Assembly (NCBI GenBank): GCA_000283575.1
Contig: AP012044.1
Coordinates: 3,286,001-3,350,000 of the forward strand
Origin: Oscillibacter valericigenes Sjm18-20
GTDB taxonomy: Bacteria > Bacillota > Clostridia > Oscillospirales > Oscillospiraceae
Reading direction: 5' to 3'
DNA length: 64,000 nucleotides
Part shown: positions 46,388-55,117 of the stretch, piece by piece
How the letters are laid out: every line of letters begins with the position of its first letter
Numbering within the stretch: the first letter of the stretch is position 1
Notes under the pieces: model-generated
What the model was told of the DNA's origin: nothing
The model's input: the letters and a program-made list of their open reading frames with translations, nothing else
Database searches by the model: none
Made by a program: the position numbers and the translations under genes

Positions 46388-46449
46388 GCCAACGCAAAGC
46401 AGTCTGAGCTCAAAATTCCAGTTTTGAGCTCAGACTGCTTTGCGTTGGC
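46388..46449. repeat. Perfect 28-bp inverted repeat
   Basis: Left arm 46388-46415 (starts GCCAACGCAAAGCAGTCTGA) and right arm 46422-46449 are exact complements with a six-base loop TTCCAG. No T run follows it. It is too perfect for an ordinary terminator and may be a fused pair of element ends or a foldback remnant. Confidence 0.7.
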
Positions 46450-47263
46450 TCTAGTATGTAGTAGAATTATAATTGACCAAGAAAAGAAGCTGCTATATAC
46501 TATTGTTTGGGAAATTAAGCACTATTTAATGGTAAGCTTGATTTTTAGGTGCAGTTCACGAAAGCCAGATGTCCGGCACCGCAAAGCCCCAGATTGAGTG
46601 TCAGACGTTGATTCTTCAGAAACGCAAAGTAGCCTAAGCACTCTTTTTGCCTATCAGCACTGGTGTGGATGTGCGCTGTCCATGTGTGAGCTGCTTAAAA
46701 GATGAAACAAGGAAAACCTTGAATACTTCATCGCAGGCCTAGACAACCAAGGTCGTGTCTTTAACTACGGTCATGTACTTGTGCCCTTTTTGTAGTTGGT
46801 CATATTAATTTCAAAATTCAACCACCCTTCAAGCTGTGATACAGCAGTGCTTTTAAGCTCTTTGTTTTCGCGTTTGTAGAGCTTTCATCAGAGTACCAGT
46901 CAATCTGTAGATATCCCAGGCAACATTTTTAGAGCAGTTTTCTACAATTCGGTAGACTAGTTCTGTGAACCCTTTGGTAAAGTACAAACCATACGATGCC
47001 CAGTACATATAACATGCCAGCAAGTGTACATACCACGCGCTCGTAGGATTGGGCGTTGAGGTAAATGATTGTTACTACTCGACCTGGGGTGCCGATTATC
47101 AATTTGGCGGTATGCACTCGGTTCTTCTGCTTTTTTTGAAACAGGTAACATATAGAAGGAAACCCTATGCTACCAAGTCTTATTCAGTTTTTCTGTCCAC
47201 ACAGACCCACGAAAAAAGCCTAAGCTATTAACAAATTAATTTGGAAGAAGCAAAGGAGCAAAT
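46450..47263. other. Non-coding stretch ahead of the GntR gene
   Basis: About 800 bases with no ORF supported by a ribosome site. Short protein-like runs on the minus strand (for example LIIGTPGRVVTIIYLNAQSYE near 47050-47110) suggest decayed genes, but no family is recognisable. AAAGGAGCAA at 47250 is the GntR ribosome site. Confidence 0.45.
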
Positions 47264-47911
47264 ATGAGAACACAAAGCGCCATTGCGTATGAGCAAATAA
47301 AAGAGATGATTTTTCAAATGGAACTACTTCCTGGAACACGAATTTCGGAAGTACAAATTGCAAAGAAGCTTTCCATTAGCAGAACGCCGATCCATGATGC
47401 ACTCCGTAGTTTAGCGGCCGAAGGACTAGTGAGAATAGAGCCAAATCGGGGCGCAACGGTTTCCAAATTTACAGACAGAGAGACAAAAGAAATAGGTGCT
47501 GTGCGTCTGTCTTTGGATATCTTATCGGAACAACTGGCATCTTATTACGGCAGTGCGTCTGACTTTGACCATTTGGACAATTTGGCTGAAGAATGTGAAA
47601 AAGCAGCTTCTCTGGGAGACATCTATGGTCGAATCAGAACCGATTGTGATTTTCACCTAGCTATTTCAGAAGTCACAAAAAATGCTCTATTGATTGAGCA
47701 ACAGCATACAATCTATCAGCAAATATATCTGATTCAAATTTCCAAGTATACTGATGTGCAGCACAGCATACTTCAAATTGGTCATCACAAACCTATGGTT
47801 TCTGCAATGCGCATAGGCGATTTTGAGCAAATTCAATTACTGACATATCAGCACCTCATTGGCTTTTATCATATTGATTCATATCTTCCAAAGTGTTTTT
47901 CAACTCTGTAA
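47264..47911 (+). CDS. GntR-family regulator with FCD effector domain (FadR subfamily)
   Basis: 215 residues. The winged helix (about 5-70) shows AYEQIKEMIFQMELLPGTRIS, EVQIAKKLSISRTPIHDALR and LAAEGLVRIEPNRGA, the GntR consensus. The rest is a helical FCD domain with the DCDFHLAISEVTKN metal/ligand His region and a later IGHHKPMVSAMRIGD. FCD regulators sense small organic acids. It faces away from the nifJ operon, separated by about 1 kb of relic DNA, and is the likely repressor of the inverted repeat at its promoter. A hairpin terminator follows. AT-rich compared with the operon. Confidence 0.88.
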   Translation: MRTQSAIAYEQIKEMIFQMELLPGTRISEVQIAKKLSISRTPIHDALRSLAAEGLVRIEPNRGATVSKFTDRETKEIGAVRLSLDILSEQLASYYGSASDFDHLDNLAEECEKAASLGDIYGRIRTDCDFHLAISEVTKNALLIEQQHTIYQQIYLIQISKYTDVQHSILQIGHHKPMVSAMRIGDFEQIQLLTYQHLIGFYHIDSYLPKCFSTL

Positions 47912-48004
47912 AAATCTGACTCCTGATGCCGGACACACAGAAACAAAATAGAGTAATAATCAGGAAGCTGCGTGTTGAAAAAGCGACTGTCATCTTGCAA
48001 AATG

Positions 48005-48036
48005 CCATAGATAAAATACAGTTTTATCTATGGTTT
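48005..48036 (+). terminator. Terminator of the GntR gene
   Basis: A perfect 12-base stem CCATAGATAAAA / TTTTATCTATGG with a TACAG loop, followed by TTT. Confidence 0.75.
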
Positions 48037-48230
48037 TCGCTAACCTTTGGGGTGAAAAAATAATCAAAGTGCCAAAGACTTTTAAAAGCGGATACTATGA
48101 ATGGTTAGAGAACGGCAGTATCGAGACGGGAGATATTGAAGATGAGAAATATCTTTTATTTATCCCAATTGAGTTGCACATAAAAGCCCTCCCCCCGGTT
48201 CACCTCAACTCGCCGGGGGCCTCCCTTTAG
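48030..48230 (+). CDS. Short hypothetical ORF, doubtful
   Basis: 66 codons reading KVPKTFKSGYYEWLENGSIE and EDEKYLLFIPIEL, protein-like in the middle. It starts inside the GntR terminator and has no ribosome site; its last 18 codons run through a GC-rich hairpin (CCCCCGG/CCGGGGG). It may be the tail of a lost gene. Confidence 0.2.
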   Translation: MVFANLWGEKIIKVPKTFKSGYYEWLENGSIETGDIEDEKYLLFIPIELHIKALPPVHLNSPGASL

Positions 48231-48292
48231 GACAAATAGTCAGAAGAGTCAACGTTAAAATTGAAAATTAGGAAGTTATTAATGAAGCATCA

Positions 48293-48330
48293 TAAAGAGG
48301 CGCAAGGTTTTAAAACCTTGCGCCTCTTTA
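48293..48330. terminator. Palindromic terminator
   Basis: A perfect 38-base palindrome (TAAAGAGGCGCAAGGTTTT and its complement). It can act on both strands; on the minus strand it follows the IS256 relic. Confidence 0.65.
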
Positions 48331-48447
48331 CTGTATCCATAATCATGCAAGCGAGCGTGAAATCCGGTTGTGACTTTAGTGATTTACCGTACACTGCATG
48401 AGGCCACGTCAAGAGAAGTTCGCAATTTGGGGGCTCCGGGCAGTGAA

Positions 48448-49517
48448 TTAGGCTGCGTTTAGCAGCAGTGTCTGAATGGATTTTGGGTTCAAATACGCTC
48501 TGGAAATAGACCAGTCTCCGGCATATTCCATGAGGTAGGTCGTCACCAGCCGGAGATAGGAATCCCGATTGGGAAAGATTCCAACGACGTTGGTCCTGCG
48601 GCGAAATTCCTTGTTGAGCCGCTCCAGAATGTTGGTGGAAGAGATTTTGCGGGCGTCCAGTTCCGGAAACGCATAGAATGCCAGTGAATCCTCCAGCCCC
48701 TCCTCCAAAATCTCAATTGCCTTTGGAAATCGCTTTTCATACCGTTCCGCGAGCTGCCTTGCCCGCTGGCGGGCAAACTCCGCAGAGGGTGCCTGCCAGA
48801 TTTCTTTCAGCTGTGCCGCGAAAATATCTTTCTCCTTCTGGGGTAAATGAGCCAGAGTGTTCCGCATAAAATGTACCTTACACCGCTGCCAGGAAGTACC
48901 GGGAAAACTCCTCCCGGATGGCGGCAATCAGCCCCTTATTGGCGTCGGAAACCACCAGCGATGGAGTTTCCAGCCTTCGCTGCTTTAAGCTTTGAAACAG
49001 CTGAAAGTAACTTTCTTTGGATTCCTCCATCATCGGCTCCACGGCTAGAACCGCCCTCTGCCCCTGCGCATTGACGCCGCAGGCAACCAGCACCGCCATG
49101 CTGACGACGCGGCTGTCCACGCGGACTTTCTCGTACAGTGCATCCGTCCATATGACAGGATACGGCCCTGCCAGGGACCGGCTGCGGAAGTCTTGCACCT
49201 GCTCGTTCAGGCCTTTTGTCATCTCGCTGACCTGACTTCGGGAAAGATTCTCGATGCCCAGACTGCGGGCCAACTTCTCCATTTTTCGGGTGGATACGCC
49301 CTGTACGAACGCCTCCTGAATCACCTGAATCAGCGCCGCCTCGCTGCGCTTACGCTCTCACAAAAAACGGGATATATCCACGGCTGCGCAGCTTTGGCAC
49401 CATAATCCCATGCGGGTATCCAGCCGCCGGGGGCGGTAACCGCAGCGGTAATCGCTGCGGGACAGGCTGTGTACATTCTTCTCCGCGCCAACGATGCCGG
49501 AGACCTCCGCCTCGCTG
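48448..49517 (-). pseudogene. IS256-family transposase relic
   Basis: Pieces in three frames give an almost complete IS256 mutator-type transposase. 49517-49370 encodes EAEVSGIVGAEKNVHSLSRS, YRPRRLDTRMG and, shifted, VPKLRSRGYIPFFVR. 49360-48890 gives IQEAFVQGVSTRKMEKLARS with DDE Asp residues in PVIWTDALYEKVR and LVVSDANKGLIAA. 48927-48448 gives CKVHFMRNTLAHLPQKEK, RISSTNILERLNKEFRRRT-like segments with the Glu, and VTTYLMEYAGDW. Shifts lie near 49400, 49365 and 48890. The 5' end is fused to an IS3 fragment on the other strand. Inactive. Confidence 0.8.
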
Positions 49518-49733
49518 AAGAAGGAAAAGCTCTATCGAATCCGGACGGAGCAGATGCCCATGGCACAGGTTAAGAGCATCGTGTTCCGGTACATCATGAC
49601 TTACTATAACCGCCGGCGAATCTACACCGCTAACCCCGGCGGCCTGCCGCCGGCCGCGTATCGTCAGGCCGCCAGAGGCCTGGCCGCATAAGCCGCAGAT
49701 TTTGGGCGTTCACATTCTGCACGGTTCTTGACT
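49518..49733 (+). pseudogene. IS3 orfB C-terminal fragment with right element end
   Basis: LKKEKLYRIRTEQMPMAQVK through IYTANPGGLPPAAYRQAARG matches the last 58 codons of the IS3 orfB at 34993. Beyond the stop the match continues to the element end TTGACT at 49733. The rest of the element is missing, replaced by IS256 sequence. Confidence 0.85.
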
Positions 49734-50009
49734 TCTTTAAAAGAACTATCCTCACAAATTAGAATTGCACATTGAACAGTTGAGCAAAACGGTAGCCGTG
49801 GTTCAGGCGGTGTACGGGCCCCACCTGCCAAAAGCGGGTAATCGCATGATTATATCACAGAAGATCCAGAACGCAAACGCGGACAGTATTTGTAACGTGA
49901 GAAACGAGCAAATATCAGAGCCTGCGGTACACGGGCTGATCGCTACGCCGAATAACGTCGCCGTACCTGCGTATTCCAGCGGACTTGAACACGGCATTTG
50001 GAAAATACT

Positions 50010-50739
50010 TCAACGGTGTGCCGGAAACATTTGAACAGATAGCGGCGAGAGAGTGGTGCGTCCGCAGGACGCCGTTTGGACGGGCGTCAGCCCGGCCGGG
50101 TGCCTTTTCAAACTGGCGCTCGTCCAGCGTTTCCTCATGGATTCTCCGGTAATATTGAACTTATAAGCTTTATGGACGAGCCGGTCCAGGATGGCGTTCG
50201 TCAGGGTCGGGGCCGGAAACATATCGTACCATTTATCATGGAGAAGCTGCCCCGCAATCACGGTGGTGGTCCTGCCATACCGGAGCTCGGTCAGTTCCAT
50301 CATCCCCTGCGTATCCTCCGGCGAAAAAGCCCGCAGGCCCCAGTCGTCTGGGATCAGAAGTGGAACGGAGGCCAGCTTCTTTCGCTGTTCCATGTAGCTG
50401 CCGTCCATTTTAGCCGCAGAGAGCAGGAGAAGCAAGTCCGGAACCAACATATCTTACCTGGATACATTGGTGGCAGGTGCTATTCCCCAGCGCGCAGGCG
50501 AGGTATGTTTTGCCCACGCCGGAGGGTCCTGAAAAAATCACATTTTGCTTATTTCGCATATAATTGCCGTCGCAGAGCCGGAGGAAGTCCTCTTTGGCAA
50601 TTCCATGCTTCTCAGCGTATTCCACATCCTCGGCCACGGCGGGCACCCCTAATTCCGTCTGCCAGACGTAGCGCTGGATTCGCCGCGCATGCTTTGCCGT
50701 CCATTCGGCGTCCACCAGCATGCCGAGCCGTCGGGGCAT
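50010..50739 (-). pseudogene. IS21 helper ATPase (istB) relic
   Basis: The 50739 frame gives the IstB N-terminus and Walker A (GPSGVGKTYLACALGN near residue 70). After a frame change near 50445 the other frame gives PLLIPDDWGLRAFSPEDTQG with the Walker B Asp-Asp, and ELRYGRTTTVIAGQLLHDKW with the sensor region, ending in LDRLVHKAYKFNITGESMRK. IstB loads the IstA transposase on target DNA. The break makes it non-functional. The 270 bases between it and the IS3 fragment (49741-50009) hold no recognised gene. Confidence 0.75.
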
Positions 50740-50769
50740 AATAATCGCTTTCTTATGGTCGTTTTGCAG

Positions 50770-51050
50770 TTATCCGGCACCAAAATTCTCGGAACACCGC
50801 CGAATTACATAAAAGCGTTCACATGGGCAGAGATCCAGGAATGGCTTTCACGGGTCCGTATATCCGCATGCGATGTAAACTCGGTCTGCGCCTGTGAAAT
50901 TATATAATACGTTGCCGGATGCACATGATGTTCCTCTCACCATTTGGATACCGCTATACCATTGCTCCGGAAGTTCAAAATATTATCATGCCACTCCTGA
51001 AGTTTTACCTGGTGCTTTATTTCATTAACTTTCATCCGCCGCAACACACC
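50770..51050 (-). pseudogene. IS21 transposase (istA) internal fragment
   Basis: The minus strand reads ESHSWISAHVNAFM, a stop, then FGGVPRILVPDNCKT, the DDE core of IstA around its second Asp. Only this patch remains, directly upstream of the istB relic as in intact IS21 elements. Confidence 0.65.
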
Positions 51051-51182
51051 TCCCGAAATTTGTAGGACCAAGTAGCGCTACTTGTCCCTACATTATCTTC
51101 GTCCTCTTGTCTGGTTTTCAATCCGTTCTCAGATTTGACGGTTACGATATAACTATATTTCTGAGGCTTTGCGCATGACTGT

Positions 51183-51236
51183 GATTATATAATAAAGGAG
51201 TTGAAAAAAATTTTTCAACTCCTTTATTATATAATC
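51183..51236. terminator. 54-base AT-rich palindrome, terminator of the aro-tct cluster
   Basis: Arms of 26 bases (51183-51208 and 51211-51236) are exact complements with AA at the centre; both sides of the axis are A/T runs. It ends 12 bases past the aroD stop and can stop transcription from either side. Confidence 0.75.
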
Positions 51237-51247
51237 TGATTTCATTT

Positions 51248-52009
51248 TTACAGGTACTTGTGAATAATCTCCAACACCATATTAAGCTGCTCAACAGGAA
51301 TCTGACCAGGGGCCGAAACCTGGCCCATAGCGCCGAACGTCATGGCCGAGCCAAACACCTCGCCGCAGATGCGGCTGATTACACCGGTAGCGGACATAGA
51401 CATCGTGATAATCGGCCGATCAGCATATTTTGTATACATTTGTTCCGTCGCAGAAAGGAGAGTCAAAACGTCTTTCTTGCACTTGGGCATGACAGCAATT
51501 TTGGGAATATCTGCCCCAAGATCCTGCATTTTGCGCAGACGATAAATCAGATCGTCTTCGTCTGGCGTTTTGTCAAAATCGTGATTAGATCCGACAACAA
51601 CCAGTCCCGCGTTATGGATGTTCTTAATGTTTTCCCGTACTACGTCGTCTCCGGAAAAAATCTCCACGTCCACCGCATCCACGCATCCTGATTTAGCTGC
51701 TAGAAGGTTGAGCGCGGTGTACTCCGCCATGCCAATTTCCTTCTCTCCGCCCTCTTTTTTCGTGCGGAATGTAAACAACAGCGGAGTCTCTCCCAAGGCG
51801 ATGCGCAGCTTGGTCAGGGTCTCACTTACCCGCTCGGGTACAAAGACATCCTCAAAAAAGTCAATGCGCCATTCCACTGCGTGTAGGGGAATCTCCCGCA
51901 GACTCTCGGCCTTGGCAACGATGGCCTCTGTGGTAGCAGCAACAATGGGAACGATCACTTTGGTGGCGCCTTCGCCGATTGTCAAATTTCGTAATTGAAC
52001 CGTTTTCAT
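51248..52009 (-). CDS. aroD: 3-Dehydroquinate dehydratase, type I
   Basis: 253 residues, Schiff-base aldolase-type barrel converting 3-dehydroquinate to 3-dehydroshikimate. Active residues: AVEWRIDFFED (Glu, Arg, Asp), the general base His in VVGSNHDFDKTPDED, the imine Lys in DIPKIAVMPKC and the closing GAMGQVSAPGQIPVEQL. The ATG at 52009 follows TTCAGGAGTGTG; the upstream ATG at 52033 is less likely. It ends a minus-strand run of transporter and dehydrogenase genes. Without other shikimate pathway genes nearby, a catabolic role is plausible. Confidence 0.93.
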   Translation of the reverse strand: MKTVQLRNLTIGEGATKVIVPIVAATTEAIVAKAESLREIPLHAVEWRIDFFEDVFVPERVSETLTKLRIALGETPLLFTFRTKKEGGEKEIGMAEYTALNLLAAKSGCVDAVDVEIFSGDDVVRENIKNIHNAGLVVVGSNHDFDKTPDEDDLIYRLRKMQDLGADIPKIAVMPKCKKDVLTLLSATEQMYTKYADRPIITMSMSATGVISRICGEVFGSAMTFGAMGQVSAPGQIPVEQLNMVLEIIHKYL

Positions 52010-52052
52010 GAACTCACACTCCTGAAGTCGCATTTAAAATGAAGCATTTAAG

Positions 52053-52913
52053 TCAGCGGGATTCTCTGACCGCATCAAACATAATCTGGGCGGGAGCATC
52101 TACACCGGTCCAAATTTTGATCTGCTCCAAGCCCTGGTAAATCACCATGCCAAGTCCATTGAGAATCCTGCATCTCGCCGCTTCCGCATCCTGCAAAAAC
52201 CGGGTCTTTTCTGGATCATAAACAGCGTCATAGCAAAGCTGATGCGGCTGGAATCTGTCTTTTTTCATGGGACTTTCCCCCAAATGGGGGGCCATACCAA
52301 TGCCGCTCATATTCAGCAGAACATCCGCCTGTCGAATATATTCATACATGCGCTCCTCATCTGTCAGCCGTACGGGAACACACAACCCGGGAAAAAGCCG
52401 GTTGATATCCTCCGCCAGGTGTTCGCACCGCTGAGACGCGGAGGAGATGACAATCTGCTTTGCTCCGCGGCAGGCCAGCTCGAAGCAAACCGCACGTGCA
52501 GCACCACCGGCACCAAAGCTGAAGAAGGTCTTTCCCTTGATGTCCAGACCACCATCTACTTCAAGAGACCGGACACATCCTATCCCATCGGTATTGTATC
52601 CAATCAGTTTTCCGTCCCGTACCGCAACAGTGTTGCAGGCACCCATCTTAGTTACCAAATCGTCTCTCTCGTCCAAATACTTCAGGATCGTCTCCTTATA
52701 GGGCTTGGTAATGGCAAATCCGGCAAAGTTCATGGCCCGGATCCCCTCCACCACAGCCGGAAGGCGATCTTCGGTGGACACCTCAATGGGAAGGTAAAAA
52801 TAATCCAGCCCCGCTTGTTCGTACACACGATTTTGCAATTTATACGACACAGACTGGCGCAGCGGTGTGCCCAACAGGCCAATCATTTTCGTATCGACAG
52901 TGATATAGTGCAT
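52053..52913 (-). CDS. aroE: Shikimate/quinate dehydrogenase (AroE/YdiB family)
   Basis: 286 residues. Substrate side: GTPLRQSVSYKLQN with the paired Ser residues, ITKPYKETILKYLD with the catalytic Lys, GACNTVAVRDGKLIGYNTDG with the Asn and Asp. Nucleotide side: SFGAGGAARAVCFELACRGA. After the next strand the usual NRT motif that selects NADP is replaced by SSASQR, so cofactor preference may differ. The end QGLEQIKIWTGVDAP is the family close. GAGGGTAAC precedes the ATG. It lies 36 bases after tctA and 43 before aroD. Reaction in this setting is probably oxidation of shikimate or quinate. Confidence 0.9.
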   Translation of the reverse strand: MHYITVDTKMIGLLGTPLRQSVSYKLQNRVYEQAGLDYFYLPIEVSTEDRLPAVVEGIRAMNFAGFAITKPYKETILKYLDERDDLVTKMGACNTVAVRDGKLIGYNTDGIGCVRSLEVDGGLDIKGKTFFSFGAGGAARAVCFELACRGAKQIVISSASQRCEHLAEDINRLFPGLCVPVRLTDEERMYEYIRQADVLLNMSGIGMAPHLGESPMKKDRFQPHQLCYDAVYDPEKTRFLQDAEAARCRILNGLGMVIYQGLEQIKIWTGVDAPAQIMFDAVRESR

Positions 52914-52949
52914 ATTGTTACCCTCTTTGTCAAAGTCTCTTTGAGAATA

Positions 52950-54470
52950 TCATACTTTGTTCTTTCTGGCAAACAGTTTCTCATCCCGACTTACCTTCCA
53001 ATTCTTATACCACCCGGTCTGTGTAACGGATAGAATTACAATCAGGAGAAAGAGTACGATAGAAATCGGGCTAGTGAAAATACTGGCCAGCATACCGGGA
53101 ATGGAACCCTCCAGCATAACACCACGCCGGTAGTTGGTCTCAAACAAAGTGGTCAAAATAATACCCAGCACAATCGGTGCAATGGGATAGTTATACCTCT
53201 TAAGAAAATAGCCGATGATGCCGAAGGCAAACATCCAGAAAATGTCGAACACGCTGTTGCGGATGGCATAGGCGCCAATCACGGACAGAATCATAATTAT
53301 CGGCATCAGAATTGCCTTGGGAACCTCCACGATCTTTGTAAAGACCTTAATGCCTGTTAGTCCGAACAGCAGTAGGAAAATTGATGCCAGGAACAGGCAG
53401 GAGACAATCAGCCAGAACAAATCGGGCGTGTTGGTAATCAGGTTAGGGCCGGGCCGCAGGCCATGAATTGTCAAAGCGCTGATGATAACAGCCGTGACGG
53501 CATCGCCTGGGATGCCCATTGTCAGCATAGGGATAAATGCGCCACCGATGGCAGCATTGTTTGCGGTTTCGGGAGCAATGATGCCCTCCACATTGCCCTC
53601 TCCGAACGGAACCTCCGGATTTTTTGCTCCACGCTTGGCCTGGTCATAGCTCAGCAGGGCAGCAATATCGCCACCGGCACCAGGCAGGGCCCCAACCAGT
53701 ACGCCGATAACGGCAGAGCGGATTGTCAGGGGCAGATGCTTCACAGACTCGCTCCAAGAGGGGATGATTTTATCGACCTTCTGCTTCACGGGATTTGTGG
53801 ACATGTCGGACAGCTGAATCAAAGCCTCCGAGGCACCGAACAGGCCAATCATGGCCACGACATAATCCACGCCGGAGTTGAGGTACACAATGCCGAAAGT
53901 AAATCGCTTCACAGCTGTCTGGGCGTCCACGCCGACACAACCCAGAAAGATCCCCATGGCACCGGCAATTAAGCCGAACTTCACGGAACGTGCGCACAGG
54001 GAGCCGACCATCATCAGGCCCATAATAGCCAGCATCAGATAGTCCACGGAATGAAAATTCATAGCCATCTTTGCAACCAGCGGCGCGCAAGTGGCCAACA
54101 CTACCACGCCCAGCAGAGTACCGATCACAGACTGGGTCGTTGAGATGCCCATCGCTTGACCCGCCTTTCCCTGTTGAGCCAATTTATAGCCGTCCAAAGA
54201 GGTGGCCACCGCTGCAGGGGCGCCGGGGATGTTGAGCAGGATTGCCGACCTTGAGCCGCCGAACACGGCACCAACAAATACGCCGATCATGACGGCCAAC
54301 GCGGTATGGGTCTCCCACCCGAAGGTAAATGAAACCAGGAGTGATACCGCCATGGTACCAGAAAGGCCGGGAATTGCGCCGACGTATACGCCTGCGCAGG
54401 TGCCCAATGCTACGAGCAGAATCAACATCGGCTCGCGGAAAACAACTGCAAGATAATACCATGCACTCAT
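52950..54470 (-). CDS. tctA: Tripartite tricarboxylate transporter, large permease TctA
   Basis: A 506-residue membrane protein with about 11-12 helices. TctA signature GVYVGAIPGLSGTMAVSLLV near residue 27-46 and its repeat GVLVGALPGAGGDIAALLSYDQAKR near 255-279; these paired Gly/Pro loops bind the carried acid. GGAGGTATAG precedes the ATG, 16 bases after tctB. With TctB and TctC it forms a secondary, binding-protein-dependent importer for carboxylic acids. Confidence 0.95.
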   Translation of the reverse strand: MSAWYYLAVVFREPMLILLVALGTCAGVYVGAIPGLSGTMAVSLLVSFTFGWETHTALAVMIGVFVGAVFGGSRSAILLNIPGAPAAVATSLDGYKLAQQGKAGQAMGISTTQSVIGTLLGVVVLATCAPLVAKMAMNFHSVDYLMLAIMGLMMVGSLCARSVKFGLIAGAMGIFLGCVGVDAQTAVKRFTFGIVYLNSGVDYVVAMIGLFGASEALIQLSDMSTNPVKQKVDKIIPSWSESVKHLPLTIRSAVIGVLVGALPGAGGDIAALLSYDQAKRGAKNPEVPFGEGNVEGIIAPETANNAAIGGAFIPMLTMGIPGDAVTAVIISALTIHGLRPGPNLITNTPDLFWLIVSCLFLASIFLLLFGLTGIKVFTKIVEVPKAILMPIIMILSVIGAYAIRNSVFDIFWMFAFGIIGYFLKRYNYPIAPIVLGIILTTLFETNYRRGVMLEGSIPGMLASIFTSPISIVLFLLIVILSVTQTGWYKNWKVSRDEKLFARKNKV

Positions 54471-54486
54471 ATACTATACCTCCGAA

Positions 54487-55029
54487 TCACGGAAATACGA
54501 CACCGAACAGCATGCGGAATACCAGAATGATAAACACCATCACAATTGCTGTCCAGATAATATTCATGAGAAATCCCTTTTTTGCTAAATAGCACATACT
54601 GCCATACAGGAATAACGGCGTGACAATATAGAAGCTCAGGCCAAAATAGAGTGCAGCGCAATATGCGAAAATAGCACCCAGCATTACAACGACCTGAAGA
54701 GGAAAGGCATACTGAAGACCCTTGCGGGCCTTCTCTTTCCATCCTTTCAGGTTACTAAGCGGGGATGTGAGTTTCCGGTTTTCAATGATGGCTAAGAAAG
54801 ACAGGATCACCCACAGACTGGTTACGAACAAAGGCAGGGCTCCGGCAGAGGCAATGCGAGGGGTATCCATCTGCAACCAGAGATTCAGCGCCAAACCAAA
54901 AGCAATCAGCCCTATTCCAAAGAGGGCTAAGGTAAAAATCTTTTCACCTGGCTCCAGAATGGGTTTCGTTTCCCTAATCTGCTGTTCAGCTTCTGTTCCA
55001 TTCAGAGTATCTTTGTTTTTGTCATCCAT
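54487..55029 (-). CDS. tctB: Tripartite tricarboxylate transporter, small permease TctB
   Basis: 180 residues with four membrane helices (first EKIFTLALFGIGLIAFGLAL, last TAIVMVFIILVFRMLFGVVF) after a polar 30-residue start. The ATG at 55029 (MDDKNKDTLNG) follows GAGGTG by nine bases; the GTG at 55041 is part of that site and is not the start. Confidence 0.88.
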   Translation of the reverse strand: MDDKNKDTLNGTEAEQQIRETKPILEPGEKIFTLALFGIGLIAFGLALNLWLQMDTPRIASAGALPLFVTSLWVILSFLAIIENRKLTSPLSNLKGWKEKARKGLQYAFPLQVVVMLGAIFAYCAALYFGLSFYIVTPLFLYGSMCYLAKKGFLMNIIWTAIVMVFIILVFRMLFGVVFP

Positions 55030-55076
55030 TGCCCATTTCACCTCAAATTAAGTCCAAACAAAGGTCAGTGGTATGA

Positions 55077-55107
55077 GCAGTGCGCGGCCAATACAGCCGC
55101 GCACTGC
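55077..55107 (-). other. Stable hairpin between tctC and tctB
   Basis: GCAGTGCGCGGC (55077-55088) and GCCGCGCACTGC (55096-55107) form a perfect 12-pair stem with a seven-base loop and no T run. Such stems after binding-protein genes protect the upstream message and lower downstream expression. Confidence 0.65.
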
Positions 55108-55117
55108 TCGCGGTCTA

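Noticed and set aside
46929-47117. 62-codon minus-strand frame ahead of the GntR gene
   Set aside because: Protein-like in places but no ribosome site, no family, and it lies in decayed DNA.
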